From Congregibacter litoralis KT71 (GTDB lineage: Bacteria > Pseudomonadota > Gammaproteobacteria > Pseudomonadales > Halieaceae), in contig NZ_CM002299.1 in the NCBI RefSeq assembly GCF_000153125.2, positions 4,009,338 to 4,073,337 on the forward strand: DNA of 64,000 nt. The letters run 5' to 3'. This document shows, one piece after another, positions 47,017-55,748 of this stretch. Below the pieces are notes generated by a model. It was not told where the DNA came from, searched no databases, and worked only from the letters and a program-made list of their open reading frames with translations. Each line of letters opens with the position of its first letter. The stretch's first letter is position 1. The position numbers and the translations under genes were made by a program.

Positions 47017-48510
47017 ATGAATTACGCCGTGGTGCTCTCGCGCGCCAATCAGGGGCTTGATGCCCCCCTGGTTCGCGTTGAAGTCCATCTATCCAACGGA
47101 TTACCCGCCTTTACCGTCGTGGGAATGCCTGAAACTGCGGTACGAGAGAGCAAGGATCGGGTACGCAGTGCACTCCTGAACTCTCACTTTGAGTTTCCCG
47201 ACCGACGCATCACCGTCAATCTGGCGCCCGCGGACCTACCCAAGGGGGGCGGACGTTTTGATCTCCCCATTGCCCTTGGCATCCTCTGCGCCTCCGGCCA
47301 ATTACCCCAGGATGCGCTCCTAGGCAGAGAATGCATTGGTGAACTGGCCCTGGACGGTACGCTCCGGGCGGTGCGGGGCACCGTTGCCGCCGCCATGGCC
47401 GCCAGTCAATGCAAACGCCAGACGGTATTGGCACAGGAATCAGCGTCCCTGTGCACATCGATACCGGGCTCGCGCATGATCTGCGCAAAGGACCTACTCT
47501 CCCTGTGTGCTGTGCTGCGCGGACGCGCAGAACCGCCCGAGATCGACAATACAGCAACGGCTCAGGTCACCACGTACAGAAACCTGGCGAATGTATATGG
47601 ACAGCACGCTCCCAAACGCGCGCTGGAAATCGCAGCGAGTGGCGGACACAACCTCCTGTTTACGGGGCCTCCGGGGACGGGCAAAAGTCTTCTCGCCAAC
47701 TGCTTACCGGGCATTCTCCCGCCCCCTGACGACCGGGAGTGGCTGACCGTATGCGCGCTTTACGACCTTCGGGGCACGGTCCCGCCTACCCGACAACGCG
47801 CTTTTCGGGCGCCCCATCACAGTGCCAGCGCTGCGGCCCTCGTAGGCGGGGGATCCATTCCCATGCCCGGAGAAATTTCTCTGGCGCACGGCGGCGTTCT
47901 CTTCCTCGATGAGCTACCGGAGTTTTCCCGCCACACTCTGGATATGCTCCGGGAGCCGCTGGAGACCGGCGAGATCTGCCTTGCCCGGGCGAGCTGCAGC
48001 ATCCGCTATCCGGCGCGCTTTCAGTTAGTGGCCGCGATGAACCCCTGCCCCTGTGGCTATGCGGGAGACAGCGAAAAGCCCTGTAAATGCAGCGCCGGAC
48101 AACGTATGAGCTATGCTGCCCGTGTCTCCGGCCCCCTGCTGGATCGCATGGATCTACAGGTGCGTGTGGACCGCGAAGATGCTGCGGACCTGTTTCGTGA
48201 CCACGACGCAGAAGATTCGGCCATCGTTCAGGACCGCGTGGTGAAATCCCGGGAGCGGCAATTTGAACGTCAGGGGACCAGCAATGCCCAGCTTCAGGTC
48301 ACCGCATTGCTGGATAGCTGTGCCTGCGGATCCGCGGAGCGGCGTTTGATTCAACAGAGCGCCAGGCAGTTAAAACTCTCGGCCCGGGCAGTACATCGAC
48401 TGCTGCGCGTCGCGCGAAGCATTGCTGATCTCGCGGATGAGGATAAGGTGACGGTCAATGCCCTCCGGGAGGCCCTGTCCTATCGCGACACTCTCCGAGG
48501 GACGCCGTAA
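47017..48510 (+). CDS. comM: YifB/ComM family Mg-chelatase-like AAA+ protein
   Basis: A 497-residue ComM-family helicase with an N-terminal ChlI-like fold (residues 1-180), Walker A GPPGTGKS (about 217), GGVLFLDELPEF Walker B, and a C-terminal cysteine motif (MNPCPCGY...CKCS). ComM extends heteroduplex during natural transformation by branch migration; the family is also widespread in non-competent bacteria. The ATG at 47017 gives the usual MNYAVVLSRA start. Confidence 0.93.
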   Translation: MNYAVVLSRANQGLDAPLVRVEVHLSNGLPAFTVVGMPETAVRESKDRVRSALLNSHFEFPDRRITVNLAPADLPKGGGRFDLPIALGILCASGQLPQDALLGRECIGELALDGTLRAVRGTVAAAMAASQCKRQTVLAQESASLCTSIPGSRMICAKDLLSLCAVLRGRAEPPEIDNTATAQVTTYRNLANVYGQHAPKRALEIAASGGHNLLFTGPPGTGKSLLANCLPGILPPPDDREWLTVCALYDLRGTVPPTRQRAFRAPHHSASAAALVGGGSIPMPGEISLAHGGVLFLDELPEFSRHTLDMLREPLETGEICLARASCSIRYPARFQLVAAMNPCPCGYAGDSEKPCKCSAGQRMSYAARVSGPLLDRMDLQVRVDREDAADLFRDHDAEDSAIVQDRVVKSRERQFERQGTSNAQLQVTALLDSCACGSAERRLIQQSARQLKLSARAVHRLLRVARSIADLADEDKVTVNALREALSYRDTLRGTP

Positions 48511-48533
48511 AAAAAATCACGATCTATGGGCAT

Positions 48534-48565
48534 AAAAAAACCGCTGCGCTCACCGCGCAACGGTT
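48534..48565 (-). terminator. Terminator of the cytochrome c gene
   Basis: On the minus strand AACCGTTGCGC and GCGCAGCGGTT form an 11-bp stem with one U:G, followed by a run of T residues. It lies about 20 bp past the cytochrome stop and also lies just after the convergent comM gene. Confidence 0.88.
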
Positions 48566-48582
48566 CCTCTCAAACAAGCGGC

Positions 48583-49029
48583 TTACTGGCTGTTTTCGAC
48601 CATGTAGTCGACCGCTGCCATTACAGCTTCATCGGACAGGTCCGCCCTGCCGCCTTTGGCCATCATTCCGGAACCGGCAATGCCATTGATGCCACTGTTG
48701 TACAGCTCGTCAATACCCTTGGCGATACGCGGGGCCCAGGATTCGGCGTTACCGACGATGGGGGCGCCTGCCGCTCCGGAAGCGTGACAAGCCAGGCATG
48801 CGGTGTTGTAAGTTGCTTCACCATCGATGGCAGCCATGGCATCTCCACCAGCGCTCATGGCACCCATCGCTGACGGCACGCCACCACAAGTTTCACCCTG
48901 CAGGCAGACTTCACCCACGGGCGCAATGCGCGCTTCGATAGCAGCCCGCTGCTCCTCGGTAAGCTCCACGGCCTGCGCCGCTGCAATCAAACCGACTGTC
49001 AGACCTAGCATTAAAATTCGCGTCAACAC
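48583..49029 (-). CDS. Cytochrome c5-type protein
   Basis: A 148-residue periplasmic or membrane-anchored c-type cytochrome. An N-terminal hydrophobic segment (LTRILMLGLTVGLIAAAQA) serves as a signal, followed by a Gly/Met-rich segment and one haem site CLACH with a likely distal Met in GSGMMAKGG. It should carry single electrons between respiratory or detoxifying complexes. The gene stands alone, with its own terminator. Confidence 0.9.
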   Translation of the reverse strand: MLTRILMLGLTVGLIAAAQAVELTEEQRAAIEARIAPVGEVCLQGETCGGVPSAMGAMSAGGDAMAAIDGEATYNTACLACHASGAAGAPIVGNAESWAPRIAKGIDELYNSGINGIAGSGMMAKGGRADLSDEAVMAAVDYMVENSQ

Positions 49030-49177
49030 GATAGTTCCTCCGTTTCGTGGGCGCGCATTATAGCTGTAGGCGTAGCGGCTTCAAAGCACCATCTGCAGGC
49101 GACCCTGGGGGCAGATAAGCCGGTCTCTGCTACCATGCGGGCCCTCAAAACACACCATCTCAGACCACGAGGACCCG

Positions 49178-49801
49178 ATGATGCACCTGTACACCTATGA
49201 CCCCGCTCCCAACCCTCGCCGCCTGACCCTGTTCCTCAGTTACAAGGGCATTGAGCTACCCACAACACAGATCGATATGCGGGAGAACGAGCATCGCGGC
49301 GCGGACTTTCTCGCAATCAATCCTCTGGGTACCTTGCCGGCGTTGCTCACCGATGATGGCGTGCTTCTCACGGAAGTCATCGCAATCTGTGACTACCTGG
49401 AATCCCAGCATCCGGCAAAGCCACTCATGGGCAGCACGCCCCTTGAACGCGCGCTGGTACTCAGCTGGGACCATCGCATCTTTGTGTCAATTTTTGAGGC
49501 CTTTGCCGAAATGCTGCGCAATCGCAGCCCGGCCTTTGAGAACCGCGCACTTCCAGGCCCCCTGGACGTGGAACAGATACCGGCCCTCGAGGAGCGCGGT
49601 CGCAAGCGGTTTCGCGGAAGCCTTGAGCTTTTTGATAAAGAGCTTGGCGACAAGCCCTTCCTCTGCGGCGACACGGTGTCCTTTGCAGATATTGATCTGC
49701 TCGTCGGCGTCGAAACCGCCCGCTGGGTTAAGGAGTCTATCCCTGAGGGCTGCAGCAGGCTTGAGGCCTGGCTGGAGCGCACGCGAGAAGCCCTGGCCTG
49801 A
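49178..49801 (+). CDS. Glutathione S-transferase family protein
   Basis: A 207-residue protein with an N-terminal thioredoxin-like GST domain (LYTYDPAPNPRRL...NPLGTLPALLTDDG, the PALLTDDG cis-Pro region) and a C-terminal helical domain. It lacks an obvious catalytic Cys in its N-terminal active-site stretch, suggesting a Ser/Tyr-type or non-catalytic GST. Its substrate is unknown. Two adjacent ATG codons (49178 and 49181) are possible starts. The gshA gene in this window supplies its presumed cofactor. Confidence 0.88.
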   Translation: MMHLYTYDPAPNPRRLTLFLSYKGIELPTTQIDMRENEHRGADFLAINPLGTLPALLTDDGVLLTEVIAICDYLESQHPAKPLMGSTPLERALVLSWDHRIFVSIFEAFAEMLRNRSPAFENRALPGPLDVEQIPALEERGRKRFRGSLELFDKELGDKPFLCGDTVSFADIDLLVGVETARWVKESIPEGCSRLEAWLERTREALA

Positions 49802-49830
49802 ATGCCATCGCTGCAGGCACCGGAGGCCGT

Positions 49831-50925
49831 CTGAGCGTTCCTCCAACGAAGGGACTCTTCACGCCCTCGCCCGCCCATCTACGGGCTTCTCTCCTGGTCC
49901 TGCTCCTCGTCCCTGTCGGCCTCCTCGCGGCCTGCAGCAACGGGGGACAGGAGGCCGAGCTGGAGAACTATCTGGAACGCTTATCGCGCCCCCTGGGCGT
50001 CGACGCTCAGAGCCCCGCTAAGGACCGGAGCCCCGTACCACCCCGCGCCGAATCCCTGCGCATCGACCTGGCGGGCAGCAAGCTCGACGGCATGGATTTT
50101 CTGCGACTCCGCGGCTGCGCGTTGCAGCAGACCGTAGCGCGACGCAACAGCAGCCTCGGCCGGGTGGCGCCCCCGTCCCAGCGTCTGCTCCTGGAACTGG
50201 CCTTTCTCCGCGACGCTCCCACCTGCATCGACACTCTAAGGTCCGATGGGAATGACGAACTTGCGACGGCCATCAGCGAAAGCGCTACCCTGAAGCGCTC
50301 TCAACTCCCGGCACTCATTTTCAACGCGACGCTGGGGAACAGCGAGTACCGGGATTTCTGGCGGACCTCGGTGCCTGCCCAGAACTACCCGGAGCAAACC
50401 AGCAGTGAGGTAATTACCGCGCTTGAGCAGGTGAGCGATGGAGCTCGCCGCTGGCTGTCCGGCGATTACGCCGCGGACGATATGAAATTCGAGCTCGCCC
50501 TCTCAGACATCGCCCGTGGTGACGGCGGTGAGCTCCTCGAAGCCCTGGCGCGCCAGGCGGCGTATCTGGATGCCGCCAACGCGGTGATCAGCGCGCAGGT
50601 CGACAAAGGCCCTCTTTGCCGGGCCAACACCCAAAGCGAAGCCGCAGCGATAGTGCGCACCGTGGTCAACAAATTTTTCATCCGGGAGGTGCAGGCGAGA
50701 GCAGCGAGTCTTGGGCAGCGCTACTATGATCTCAGCGAGCCCCTGCGGGAGCTGGAGCAACTCCTGGCAGATGCACTGCCCGACGCCTATGCAGACTGGC
50801 GGGATAACCGGGACAGGCGTTTTGACGCAGGTCTCAAGGCACCCAGAAATCACGTCACCCAGCTACAAGCCCTCCTCGGCGTTTGCTACGCTGAATTTGC
50901 AGCCAGGGACGACAGCACGGAGTAG
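49831..50925 (+). CDS. DUF3080 family lipoprotein, start codon uncertain
   Basis: The frame resembles DUF3080 proteins. A lipoprotein-type signal (ASLLVLLLVPVGLLAAC, lipobox LAAC) leads into SNGGQEAELENYLERLSRPL, so the coding start must be before about 49900. Between the in-frame stop at 49762 and the ATG at 50092 there is no ATG, GTG or TTG in frame. I place the start provisionally at CTG 49831, which has GGAGG 4 nt upstream; a frameshift or sequence error is also possible. The family has no known function. It follows the GST gene on the same strand. Confidence 0.72.
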   Translation: MSVPPTKGLFTPSPAHLRASLLVLLLVPVGLLAACSNGGQEAELENYLERLSRPLGVDAQSPAKDRSPVPPRAESLRIDLAGSKLDGMDFLRLRGCALQQTVARRNSSLGRVAPPSQRLLLELAFLRDAPTCIDTLRSDGNDELATAISESATLKRSQLPALIFNATLGNSEYRDFWRTSVPAQNYPEQTSSEVITALEQVSDGARRWLSGDYAADDMKFELALSDIARGDGGELLEALARQAAYLDAANAVISAQVDKGPLCRANTQSEAAAIVRTVVNKFFIREVQARAASLGQRYYDLSEPLRELEQLLADALPDAYADWRDNRDRRFDAGLKAPRNHVTQLQALLGVCYAEFAARDDSTE

Positions 50926-50984
50926 TCCCCGCCGCCCCTTTGGCAAATGCCCTTTTTTTACAACGATCGGCCGGACAACACACC

Positions 50985-52292
50985 ATGACACAGCCCTATG
51001 CGGATACTGGCACGCCCATCAATACCCTGAGTGAGCGTATTGCCCTGAGTAATGAGTGGCATGCCCGGCCACTGCTGACGCTTCCATCCCCCCTGCGCTG
51101 CTCCCATATGGTGTGCCTCCGCGGCGACACCAGCCTGGAGGAACGTCGCCAGGATTTTGCGGACTTTTGCGAGTCCCAGGGTCAGAGCGGCCCCAGTAAA
51201 GAGAGTCGTCATCACTCGGTGAATGTGGGCAACTGCCTCCTCAAATGGGAAGGCCACACGGAAGCCGATTCCTACACCCTGTTGGTAGCCGGTAACGGCG
51301 AGCCCCCTTTCGCTGCACCCGCCATCAGCTTTTTGGATGCCAGCATGCGATCCAGACTCATGGACCAGCTGTTCCTCGGTGTCCACATCGAAGTGATTCC
51401 CTGCACGGACAGTCCCGAAGAAAGTCGACTGCAGCGGGTTCGCGCCCTTTTGGGACGGCAGGAGGTCTATGGCGGCAGCATCTCGGACAACCAGGGCGAG
51501 ATCTGGTCCAGCTTCCGTCTGGATGCCGAGGGATTTTCGCGCATTGTTATTATGGACTGCGCCCTCAGTGAGGCGCGTCTGTCACGCCAGGTGCAACGCA
51601 TTCTGGAAGTGGAAACCTATCGCATGCTCGCCATGCTGGGACTGCCTGCGGCACGGGATGTCATGGGCACCCTCGGTGAGCTCGAGCCGGCGCTGGATGA
51701 GGTAATCGAGCAGATTGCCCATCGCGATGCGGACCCCGCCCTGGAGCTCTCCCTGGGTCGCATCACGCGCATTGCCGCCAAAGTCGAACACGTCGCCGCT
51801 GCCCATGCCTATCGCTTTGCCGCCTCCCGGGCCTATAACGGCATTGTAGAGCGACGCGTCGCGGAGTTATCGGAGCAACAGCAAGGCAGTGCACCGCGCT
51901 ACACCACGTTTTTGCAAAAAACCCTGATGCCCGCCATGCGTACCTGCGAGGCCGCGGAGCGCCGCACCCAGGAACTGGCGCAGCGGGTCACCCGGGCAAC
52001 GCAGCTCCTGGACTCCATGGTGGACATGGATCAGAAAAAGCAGAACCAGGCGATTCTCGAAAGCCTCGCCGAACGAGCCAACCTGCAGCTGCGCCTCCAG
52101 CAGTCCGTCGAGGGCTTTTCTATCTTTGCCATCACCTACTATGCCGTGGGTTTGCTGGGTTACCTGTTTAAATCGGCAAAGAGCCTGGGACTAGGGATCA
52201 ACCCGGATCTGCTCACGGGCATTACCGCCCCCGTCGTGCTGGCAATCGTCTGGCTGTCCGTACGCAGTATCAAAAACCGCCTGAAGCGCTAG
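50985..52292 (+). CDS. DUF3422 family protein
   Basis: A 435-residue protein matching the DUF3422 family: N-terminal NEWHARPLL motif, a helical middle with GLGEL-like charged repeats, and two C-terminal hydrophobic segments (FSIFAITYYAVGLLGYLF and ITAPVVLAIVWLSV). It is probably an integral membrane protein. Its function is unknown. The ATG at 50985 gives the conserved start region. It is convergent with the next gene, whose stop is 1 bp away. Confidence 0.88.
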   Translation: MTQPYADTGTPINTLSERIALSNEWHARPLLTLPSPLRCSHMVCLRGDTSLEERRQDFADFCESQGQSGPSKESRHHSVNVGNCLLKWEGHTEADSYTLLVAGNGEPPFAAPAISFLDASMRSRLMDQLFLGVHIEVIPCTDSPEESRLQRVRALLGRQEVYGGSISDNQGEIWSSFRLDAEGFSRIVIMDCALSEARLSRQVQRILEVETYRMLAMLGLPAARDVMGTLGELEPALDEVIEQIAHRDADPALELSLGRITRIAAKVEHVAAAHAYRFAASRAYNGIVERRVAELSEQQQGSAPRYTTFLQKTLMPAMRTCEAAERRTQELAQRVTRATQLLDSMVDMDQKKQNQAILESLAERANLQLRLQQSVEGFSIFAITYYAVGLLGYLFKSAKSLGLGINPDLLTGITAPVVLAIVWLSVRSIKNRLKR

Positions 52293-52293
52293 C

Positions 52294-53241
52294 TCACGAA
52301 TCCTCTGGCGATCCGGAGCTATCAGCCAGCGGTAGCTCCCGCTTGGGATGCATGCCGTTGACCATGCCCATAAAGGGCGGATGAATGGAATAACCGAGGA
52401 GACGCCGCATATCCTCAGAAACCCCGGCGGCGGTGTCCTTGGAGACGGACAGAAAATAGTTTTCCTGGGTGCGCAGGTACGGCTCGCAGTACTGCCCCGT
52501 AAAGGCCATGCGGCTCTCCCCGGAGTAGTTCTCCCCACCGCCATGCCACAGATTGCCGAGAAACAGAATGCAGGAGCCGGCGGGCATCACCGCTTTTACC
52601 CGGGGGTCGCTGTCTGTGGGAAAGCGCCCTTCTCCCCAGAGATGACTCCCGGGGATGGCGACCGTCGCTCCGTTGTCCTCGGTGAAATCATCAATGGCGA
52701 ACACCGTGGCAACGCTGAGCACGGGCCTGGGGCTGGGCCAGGGATAAAAACCGTCATCCGTATGCAGGGGCTGAGCGGGGGATCCCGACAAAATATTGAT
52801 GACCTGGGCCTGGGACAGGAGATAGTTCGGTTTTAGCAGCCGGTCGAGATGCGCCAGAATCAGGGGGTGAACGATAAAGTCATCGGCCCCGCGACATTTC
52901 TCGGGCAGACCGTAGAGTCGTTGCGTTCGCTCACCCTCAAAGGAGTTGCGACCGGGCTTGTCCAGCCATAAGCGTGACTCTTCCCGCAAACGCTCAAGCT
53001 GTTGCTCATTGACCAGATTCTCGATGATAACGAAACCATCTCTCATGAGGTCGGCGTGCTGCGCCTCAAGCATTTTTGGATCGAGCTCAAGGCTGCCGTC
53101 GGTCCGGGAGAAACCATGGGTCCGCGCCAAATCCACGTCGACGTAATCCCGGAAGCTGTCAATCTGGCGAAAACGCGGATCGTTGCGTCCGCTGACGCTG
53201 TCCTCCGCCTTGCGGTCTTCCTCGCTTCCCCTCTCGCTCAT
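52294..53241 (-). CDS. Phytanoyl-CoA dioxygenase family protein
   Basis: A 315-residue Fe(II)/2-oxoglutarate dioxygenase of the PhyH family. The facial triad is visible as HTDDGFY (His and Asp) and the distal His in LWHGGGEN, with 2-oxoglutarate-binding Arg in SRMAFTGQY. Substrates in the family range from phytanoyl-CoA to hydroxylated metabolites; none is clear here. The N-terminus (MSERGSEEDRKAED) is polar and lies upstream of the fold. Confidence 0.9.
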   Translation of the reverse strand: MSERGSEEDRKAEDSVSGRNDPRFRQIDSFRDYVDVDLARTHGFSRTDGSLELDPKMLEAQHADLMRDGFVIIENLVNEQQLERLREESRLWLDKPGRNSFEGERTQRLYGLPEKCRGADDFIVHPLILAHLDRLLKPNYLLSQAQVINILSGSPAQPLHTDDGFYPWPSPRPVLSVATVFAIDDFTEDNGATVAIPGSHLWGEGRFPTDSDPRVKAVMPAGSCILFLGNLWHGGGENYSGESRMAFTGQYCEPYLRTQENYFLSVSKDTAAGVSEDMRRLLGYSIHPPFMGMVNGMHPKRELPLADSSGSPEDS

Positions 53242-53298
53242 GTTCTCAACCTCTTTGCCCCGCCCCTCGCAACGCGACCAGGCACATCACGCCGCTTC

Positions 53299-54777
53299 TC
53301 AGCCCAACACCGCGGGAACAAGCCACACCGCGACAACGGTTAGCAGTGCAAGGGCAATAAGATTCATCACGAACCCGGCGCGCACCATATCGGGAATACG
53401 GAGCAAACCGGAGGAATAGACGATCGCATTGGGTGGTGTTGCCACGGGAAGCATGAAGGCGCAGCTTGCCGCCAGAGTCACGGGCACGCAGAGCACCAGG
53501 GGATCGATACCCGATTGCAGGGCGATGGCCGCCACCACAGGCAAAAAAGTGGCTGCCGTGGCAAGGTTGCTGGTGAGTTCCGTGAGAAACACCACGAGTC
53601 CCGCAGCGGCCAGAACAAGCACGATCAGGCCCATGGACTCCAAACCGGATAAACCTTCACCCAACCACAGCGCCAGACCTGATCCTGACACCTGCGCTGC
53701 CAGGCTGAGCCCGCCCCCGAACAGTATGAGCACCCCCCAGGGCAGACGGCTCACATCGGACCACTGCAGGAGGGGTCCTCCCCCGGCGCCACCGCTGGGA
53801 ATCACAAAGAGCAGCAGTGCGGCGGTCATGACAATGCCCGCATCGCTGAGCCCTGCCAAACCGGGCAAACCCGACAAGGGGGAGCGGAACATCCACAGCA
53901 GAATGACCGCCAGAAACAGCAGTCCCACACGCTTCTCGGAAGCGCTCATGTCGCCAATCTCATCCTGCATCCGGGCGATCACATCCTGGGTTTGCCGGCT
54001 CGCGGGAATGTTCACCCGATAGACCAGGGATGTGAGCACCCACCACCCCAGGGGAAGGAGCATCATGGACAGGGGCACACCGATCATCATCCAGTCCGCA
54101 AAGGCAATGCGGATGTCATAGGTGTCTGCGAGAAACCCCGCGAGAAAAACATTGGGCGGCGTACCGACCAGGGTAGACAGTCCGCCAATGGTGGTGGAGT
54201 AGGCGAGGGCGAGCATCAGGGCGATCTGAAACTCGCGAACATCGCCGCCCTGCTCAACAGATGCCTGCTCCGCAATCAGTGCACCTACGGAGGCAGCTAT
54301 GGGCAGCAGCATCATGGTGGTGGAGGTGTTCGTCATCCACATGGACAGCACTGCCCCCACGAGCATGAAACCCAGAATGAGGCGTTTACCGTCGGTGCCC
54401 GTGCGCGTGAGAATCCACAGTGCTATGCGACGATGCAGGGACCACTTTTCCACGGCGATGGCGAGCATAAATGCGCCGAGAAAGAGATAAATGATGGGAT
54501 GCGCATAGCTCGGCGCCACCTCCCCCATGGGGGCAATGCCCAGAAGATCAAAGGTCACCAGGGGTAGAAATGCCGTTGCCGCAACGGGCACCACCTCCGT
54601 CGCCCACCAGATCGCCATCCAGAGCCCTACCGCGGCAACTTTCCAGGCAGCGTCGGGCATAGCCGTCTGCGTGGTCCCAAGGACCAGCATTCCCCCGCAA
54701 AGGGCGGGGCCCAGCACCAGACCCAGACGCTGATAGGCTGCCAGGCTGTGGTCCGTCGTTGGCAATGTATCGCTCAT
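53299..54777 (-). CDS. SLC13/DASS family sodium-coupled anion transporter, second copy
   Basis: A 492-residue relative of the SLC13 carrier at 1454. The SNT-type signatures are TNTSTTMM near residue 150 and SNLATAAT near residue 410, followed by PVATPPNAIVYSSG. It carries dicarboxylates, sulfate or related anions with sodium; the substrate is unknown. The ATG at 54777 (MSDTLPTTDHS) gives the normal N-terminus; the ATG at 54807 would add 10 residues. Neither start has a strong Shine-Dalgarno. Confidence 0.87.
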   Translation of the reverse strand: MSDTLPTTDHSLAAYQRLGLVLGPALCGGMLVLGTTQTAMPDAAWKVAAVGLWMAIWWATEVVPVAATAFLPLVTFDLLGIAPMGEVAPSYAHPIIYLFLGAFMLAIAVEKWSLHRRIALWILTRTGTDGKRLILGFMLVGAVLSMWMTNTSTTMMLLPIAASVGALIAEQASVEQGGDVREFQIALMLALAYSTTIGGLSTLVGTPPNVFLAGFLADTYDIRIAFADWMMIGVPLSMMLLPLGWWVLTSLVYRVNIPASRQTQDVIARMQDEIGDMSASEKRVGLLFLAVILLWMFRSPLSGLPGLAGLSDAGIVMTAALLLFVIPSGGAGGGPLLQWSDVSRLPWGVLILFGGGLSLAAQVSGSGLALWLGEGLSGLESMGLIVLVLAAAGLVVFLTELTSNLATAATFLPVVAAIALQSGIDPLVLCVPVTLAASCAFMLPVATPPNAIVYSSGLLRIPDMVRAGFVMNLIALALLTVVAVWLVPAVLG

Positions 54778-54925
54778 AGGGGCCACTTTAACTATGCACG
54801 CAGGCATTACCAGAAAAATCGGCGTTTACCGGGGAAAAGTATCGACCAAAGGCAGCGCTAACCCTCATGAACCAAGCCAATTTGTGTGAAAATCACTGCC
54901 ACCTCCACAGCGCAGGAAAAACACC

Positions 54926-55741
54926 ATGACATCACCGGTTCAGGATTTAGATCACATCGCTATCAGCGTGGCCGATCTTGAAGCGGAAGCTGCCAACTAC
55001 GCCGCGCTTTTTGGGACGCCGCCGGCTTTTCAGGGTCAGCAAAGCGGCACAGAGATGGCGGTTTTTCAAACCGGCAACGTTGCCGTGCATCTCCTTGAGT
55101 CAGAAAAGCCTCGCGGCCTGGAGGGCATCTGCTTTACCGTCGACAAGCTGGCCAGACTGCAAAGACGTCTTGGCCAGGTGGGAATCGCCGCTCACGAGAG
55201 TATCTCCCTCGGGCAACCGAACGCCGAAGAGCACACCTTAGCGGTGGTGGCGGAGCCCGCAACCACCCGGAACATTCAACTGTCTTTTATCGAAAAGTCG
55301 AGCCAGGGCGGTCGTGCCGGGGGTAGCCCCGGCGGTGGGCTGGACCACATCGTCATCGCGTCGCAAAACGCCGAGAGCACCGCATTTTTGCTGGGTTCCC
55401 AGTTAGGACTGGACCTGCGTATGGACATGAGTCGTCGGGACTGGAACGCCCGACTGATGTTTTTCCGCTGCGGCGATCTCATCGTGGAAGTCTTTGAACG
55501 CCTGGAGAACGACGCCTCTGACGGGGCAAAAGCTGAGTCCACCGCGGCCCCACCGGAGGACAGTTTTTACGGACTGACCTGGCGCGTTGACGACGCGGAC
55601 GCGAGCCACAAACGGCTCCAGGAGTCAGGGTTTGATGTCTCAGAGGTGCGTCAGGGTCGAAAGCCCGGCTCCCGCGTGCTCACCGTCAGGAATAGAACCG
55701 CCGGTGTTGCAACCCTGCTGATTGAACTGCCCAAGGCCTAA
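54926..55741 (+). CDS. VOC (glyoxalase-like) superfamily protein with two domains
   Basis: A 271-residue protein with two vicinal-oxygen-chelate domains. Each starts with an LDHI motif (DLDHIAISVADLE near 8 and GLDHIVIASQNAE near 137), as in paired domains of glyoxalases and extradiol dioxygenases. Metal-ligand patterns are incomplete, so the enzyme class cannot be named. Its stop codon is the last base before an ISL3-type element, which separates the gene from its terminator at 57061. Confidence 0.88.
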   Translation: MTSPVQDLDHIAISVADLEAEAANYAALFGTPPAFQGQQSGTEMAVFQTGNVAVHLLESEKPRGLEGICFTVDKLARLQRRLGQVGIAAHESISLGQPNAEEHTLAVVAEPATTRNIQLSFIEKSSQGGRAGGSPGGGLDHIVIASQNAESTAFLLGSQLGLDLRMDMSRRDWNARLMFFRCGDLIVEVFERLENDASDGAKAESTAAPPEDSFYGLTWRVDDADASHKRLQESGFDVSEVRQGRKPGSRVLTVRNRTAGVATLLIELPKA

Positions 55742-55748
55742 AAAAAAA

